Assembly: GCF_025210435.1 (NCBI RefSeq)
Contig: NZ_JAOART010000018.1
Coordinates: 1-44,776 of the forward strand
Source: Anaeromicrobium sp.
GTDB lineage: Bacteria > Bacillota > Clostridia > Peptostreptococcales > Thermotaleaceae
Direction: 5' to 3'
DNA: 44,776 nt
Shown here: one piece after another, positions 42,270-44,776 of the stretch
How positions within the stretch are numbered: position 1 is the stretch's first letter
Layout of the letters: each line of letters opens with the position of its first letter
Made by a program: the position numbers and the translations under genes
The notes under the pieces: generated by a model
The model's input: only the letters and a program-made list of their open reading frames with translations
Databases searched by the model: none
Told to the model about the DNA's origin: nothing

Positions 42270-43382
42270 ATGCTAGATAAATATATAGTTAAAAATGGAA
42301 AAAAAATGAGATATGGATACACTACAGGTTCTTGTGCAGCCGCCGCTGCCAAGGCTTGTGCCATAATGATTAAGACAGGTGAAATTATTGATCATGTGAC
42401 TATAGATACTCCAAAGGGGTGGACATTAACCCTAAAAGTCTTAGATCCTAGTATTCATAATGGAGAAGCCACCTGTGCCATTAAAAAGGATGGAGGAGAT
42501 GATCCTGATAAGACGAATAACATGCTCATTTATGGAAATGTTAAGTTAAATCATAGGGATGAAATTAACATAACAGGAGGAGTTGGAGTTGGATTAGTAA
42601 CTAAGGATGGACTTCAAATATCTAAAGGTGAACATGCTATAAATCCTGTGCCAAGGAAAATGATAAGAAAAGAAGTAAGGGAAGTCATTGGAGAAAAGAC
42701 TGGAGCATATGTGAAAATTTATGCACCAGAGGGGGTTGAAATAGGAAAAAAAACATTCAACCCAAGACTTGGTATCATGGGAGGCATATCCATATTAGGA
42801 ACATCTGGAATTGTGGAGCCCATGTCAGAGGAAGCCTTTAGAGAATCCTTAAACATAGAGCTTAAGGTGGCTGTTAAAGATAATAAGGATTATATAGTAT
42901 TAGTCCCTGGAAACTATGGAGAAGATTTGGCCCTTAATCATTATAAAATACCTAAAGAGAAAATAGTAAAAACCAGTAACTTTATTGGATATATGTTAGA
43001 AAAATGTGTAGAACAAGAAGTTAAAAAAGTATTATTAATAGGCCACATTGGGAAAATGGTAAAGTTAGCAGGTGGGATTTTTTATACCCACAGTAAAATG
43101 GCCGATTCAAGAGTTGAGATACTTGCTTCAAATTTAGCCTATTTAGGAGCTCCAACCAACATGATAAAAGAAATTTTTCATTGTGTAACTACAGAAGCTG
43201 CTCTAGATATTATAGAAAAAAGCCCTTATAAAGAAGTATATGATCTTTTGATAGAGAAATGTGAAAAAAGAGCTAATATGAGAATATATGATGAATTAGA
43301 AGTGGGAGTAATAACCTTTTCCATGACAAAGGGCATCCTTGCAGTAGGGCAGAGAGCTAAAAAAATGTTGGAGGAAATATAA
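42270..43382 (+). CDS. cbiD: Cobalt-precorrin-5B (C1)-methyltransferase
   Basis: Anaerobic-pathway enzyme that methylates C1. The product of about 370 residues begins with MRYGYTTGSCAAAAAKA, the hallmark of CbiD. It also contains DGGDDPD, NPVPRKMI, GGISILGTSGIVEPMS and VLLIGHIGKMVKLAGGIFYTHS. A GTG at 42264 also opens the frame, but AGGTG at 42260-42264 favours the ATG at 42270. Presence of cbiD shows that the oxygen-independent route is used. Confidence 0.93.
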   Translation: MLDKYIVKNGKKMRYGYTTGSCAAAAAKACAIMIKTGEIIDHVTIDTPKGWTLTLKVLDPSIHNGEATCAIKKDGGDDPDKTNNMLIYGNVKLNHRDEINITGGVGVGLVTKDGLQISKGEHAINPVPRKMIRKEVREVIGEKTGAYVKIYAPEGVEIGKKTFNPRLGIMGGISILGTSGIVEPMSEEAFRESLNIELKVAVKDNKDYIVLVPGNYGEDLALNHYKIPKEKIVKTSNFIGYMLEKCVEQEVKKVLLIGHIGKMVKLAGGIFYTHSKMADSRVEILASNLAYLGAPTNMIKEIFHCVTTEAALDIIEKSPYKEVYDLLIEKCEKRANMRIYDELEVGVITFSMTKGILAVGQRAKKMLEEI

Positions 43383-44012
43383 ATGTCAAAATTTTATGTC
43401 CTAGGAATGGGACCAGGAAACGAAGAATACATTTTGCCCATAACTAAGGAAATTATTAATGAGTGTCATGTATTAATCGGAGGAAAGAGAAATCTACAAT
43501 ATTTTGAACACCTAAATAAGGAAAAACTTTATATATCAGCAGATTTAAATAAAATAGTTGACTATGTTAAAAATAACTATGAGAGTAAAAAAATATGTTT
43601 TTTACTTTCGGGGGATACGGGTTTTTATAGTATGACTACATTTATTAAAAAACACTTTTCAAAGGATCACATGATTGTTATCCCTGGAATTAGTTCATTT
43701 CAATATATGGCAGCTAAAATTGGGGAAGAATACAATGATGCACTCCTTTCTAGTGTTCATGGAAGAGATTTTGATTATATAAGTAAATTAAAGGAATATA
43801 ATAAAATATTTTTGTTAACAGATAAAAAAAATTCTCCTAAAAGCATAGCCAAAAATTTAATAGAAAATAAGATGGAAGATTGTATTTTAGCAGTTGGAGA
43901 AAATTTATCCTACGAAAATGAGAAAATAACTTTGGGAAGGCCTAAAGATATTTTACATATAGATGAATTTAGTATGTCGGTGGTGATGATAAAAAGACAT
44001 GTGGAATTATAA
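43383..44012 (+). CDS. cbiE: Cobalt-precorrin-7 (C5)-methyltransferase
   Basis: SAM-dependent methylation of C5, working with CbiT. The 209 residues are of the tetrapyrrole methylase family: GMGPGNEEYILP at the start, LIGGKRNLQYF, FLLSGDTGFYSM (GDxxxY motif) and PGISSFQYMAAKIG. It overlaps cbiT by 14 bp. In other organisms the two are fused as CobL. Confidence 0.94.
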   Translation: MSKFYVLGMGPGNEEYILPITKEIINECHVLIGGKRNLQYFEHLNKEKLYISADLNKIVDYVKNNYESKKICFLLSGDTGFYSMTTFIKKHFSKDHMIVIPGISSFQYMAAKIGEEYNDALLSSVHGRDFDYISKLKEYNKIFLLTDKKNSPKSIAKNLIENKMEDCILAVGENLSYENEKITLGRPKDILHIDEFSMSVVMIKRHVEL

Positions 44013-44580
44013 GACTTTTGGCATTCCTGATGAAGAATTCATTAGGGGTAAGGTGCCTATGACTAAAGAGGAAGTTAGAACTATTACCATATCAAAACTA
44101 AGGTTACAAGAAGACCATACAGTGGTAGATATAGGAGCAGGAACAGGTTCCCTATCCATAGAAGCTGCATTAGTTTGTAAAAGGGGAAGGGTTATTTCTA
44201 TAGAGAGAAAAGAAGAAGGGATAGACCTTATTAAAAAGAATATGGAAAAGTTCCATATTAATAATTTAATACCTATTAACGGGAAAGCCATAGAGGCTTT
44301 AAATGACATAGATTTTTTCCATAGGGCTATCATAGGTGGTAGTGGAGGACAATTGGAAGAAATAGTTAGAATGTGCCATGAGAAACTAGTAGATGGTGGT
44401 ATTTTAGTAGTAAATGCCATTACCATAGAAACCTTATATAATTCTATAAAGTTTATGGAAAAGGAAGGGTTTGAAAAGATAGAGACCATATGTGTAAATA
44501 TATCTAGGGGAGATAAGCTAGGGAATTACACATTGATGAAGGGGTTAAATCCCATATATATAATTACGGGAAGAAAATAG
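43999..44580 (+). CDS. cbiT: Cobalt-precorrin-6B (C15)-methyltransferase (decarboxylating)
   Basis: Methylates C15 and removes the C12 acetate carboxyl. The 193 residues start with GIPDEEFIRGKVPMTKEEVR, typical of CbiT. The SAM loop VDIGAGTGSLSIEAA and IGGSGGQLEEI follow. The ATG lies inside the end of cbiE. This is the last cobalamin gene in the window: element B4 starts 25 bp later, so whether cbiF, cbiG, cbiH and others follow in the same unit cannot be seen. Confidence 0.94.
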   Translation: MWNYKTFGIPDEEFIRGKVPMTKEEVRTITISKLRLQEDHTVVDIGAGTGSLSIEAALVCKRGRVISIERKEEGIDLIKKNMEKFHINNLIPINGKAIEALNDIDFFHRAIIGGSGGQLEEIVRMCHEKLVDGGILVVNAITIETLYNSIKFMEKEGFEKIETICVNISRGDKLGNYTLMKGLNPIYIITGRK

Positions 44581-44604
44581 TAGAGATGAATATGTTAGCG
44601 TATA

Positions 44605-44776
44605 TAGATTTGGTATTTATAAACTTGCTTTATGCGGGCCTATTTCAGGAAAATATATTGAAAATCTTTTCCACCCAAGTCCTTGTCACAAGCGAAAGTG
44701 TGAATCTTCGTATATAGGTTCATGTGTCATGTTGGAGTAGCATAGGATGTTGTGACGTTCCAGGGTTCCAAAGATT
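44605..44776 (+). mobile_element. Family B palindromic element, copy B4 (cut by window edge)
   Basis: The left 172 bp of a family B copy are seen: TA then TAGATTTGG, GCTTTATGCGGGCCTATTTC, CACCCAAGTCCTTGTCACA, AGCGAAAGTGTGA and TGTTGTGACGTTCCAGGG. It is nearly identical to B3 and so recent. It lies 24 bp after the cbiT stop. Confidence 0.8.

Noticed and set aside
44007-44489. 160-codon open frame on the minus strand inside cbiT
   Set aside because: It is the antisense shadow of a well-supported gene; no ribosome-binding site and no sensible protein sequence.

Overview
The window is low-GC, Gram-positive DNA of clostridial type. AGA/AGG dominate the arginine codons, TTG and GTG starts are common, and Shine-Dalgarno sites of the GGAGG/GAGGTG type precede nearly every gene. 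The gene set also fits an anaerobic Firmicute: a TGS/uridine kinase fusion, a LonB-like protease, VanW and YlxP proteins, and anaerobic cobalamin synthesis. Alkaliphilus-like Clostridia are a reasonable guess, but the species cannot be named from the sequence alone.

Layout. 1-490: 3' end of an IS630-family insertion sequence. 500-2325: inositol-monophosphatase-family enzyme, a 47-residue membrane peptide and a cyclophilin. 2325-2810: two small mobile elements in tandem, then a terminator. 2928-6292: phosphate ABC transporter pstSCAB. 6520-9860: Nudix hydrolase, phosphatidylserine synthase, an RsmF-like rRNA methyltransferase and an RsuA-like pseudouridine synthase. 10040-11895: two unknown genes and a membrane protein with an MltG-like domain. 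12029-17053: an RluA-family synthase, a stand-alone HEPN (Csx/Csm6-like) protein, signal peptidase I, the nucleoside kinase and endonuclease IV. 17260-19587: an accessory islet with a DUF1963-like zinc protein, a SUKH immunity-type protein and a RusA-like nuclease. 19731-22076: LonB-like protease. 22130-27114: an RND efflux system with its TetR regulator and a perfect operator palindrome. 27257-33567: YlxP, endonuclease III, an FtsA-like ATPase, VanW and a lipase. 33829-44580: twelve consecutive cobalamin genes (cobU, cobS, cobC, cbiA, cbiP, cbiB, cobD, pduX, cbiC, cbiD, cbiE, cbiT).

Most striking are two families of short palindromic mobile elements. Family A (about 152-157 bp, four copies) begins GGCATAT, ends ATATGCC and is flanked in every copy by a 3-bp TAA/TTA duplication. 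Family B (about 232-235 bp, four copies plus a fragment) begins TAGATTTC and ends GAAATCTA at TA. The right end of the IS630 element at position 1-488 shares a 12-bp terminus with family B, so family B looks like a non-autonomous derivative moved by that transposase. Several copies sit exactly at gene ends and supply the stop codon, or the last residues, of the host gene.

The most interesting protein is the HEPN-type protein at 13010. It resembles the ribonuclease half of CRISPR-linked Csx/Csm6 effectors, but it has no CARF domain and no CRISPR array nearby, and it lies in an apparent housekeeping gene run.
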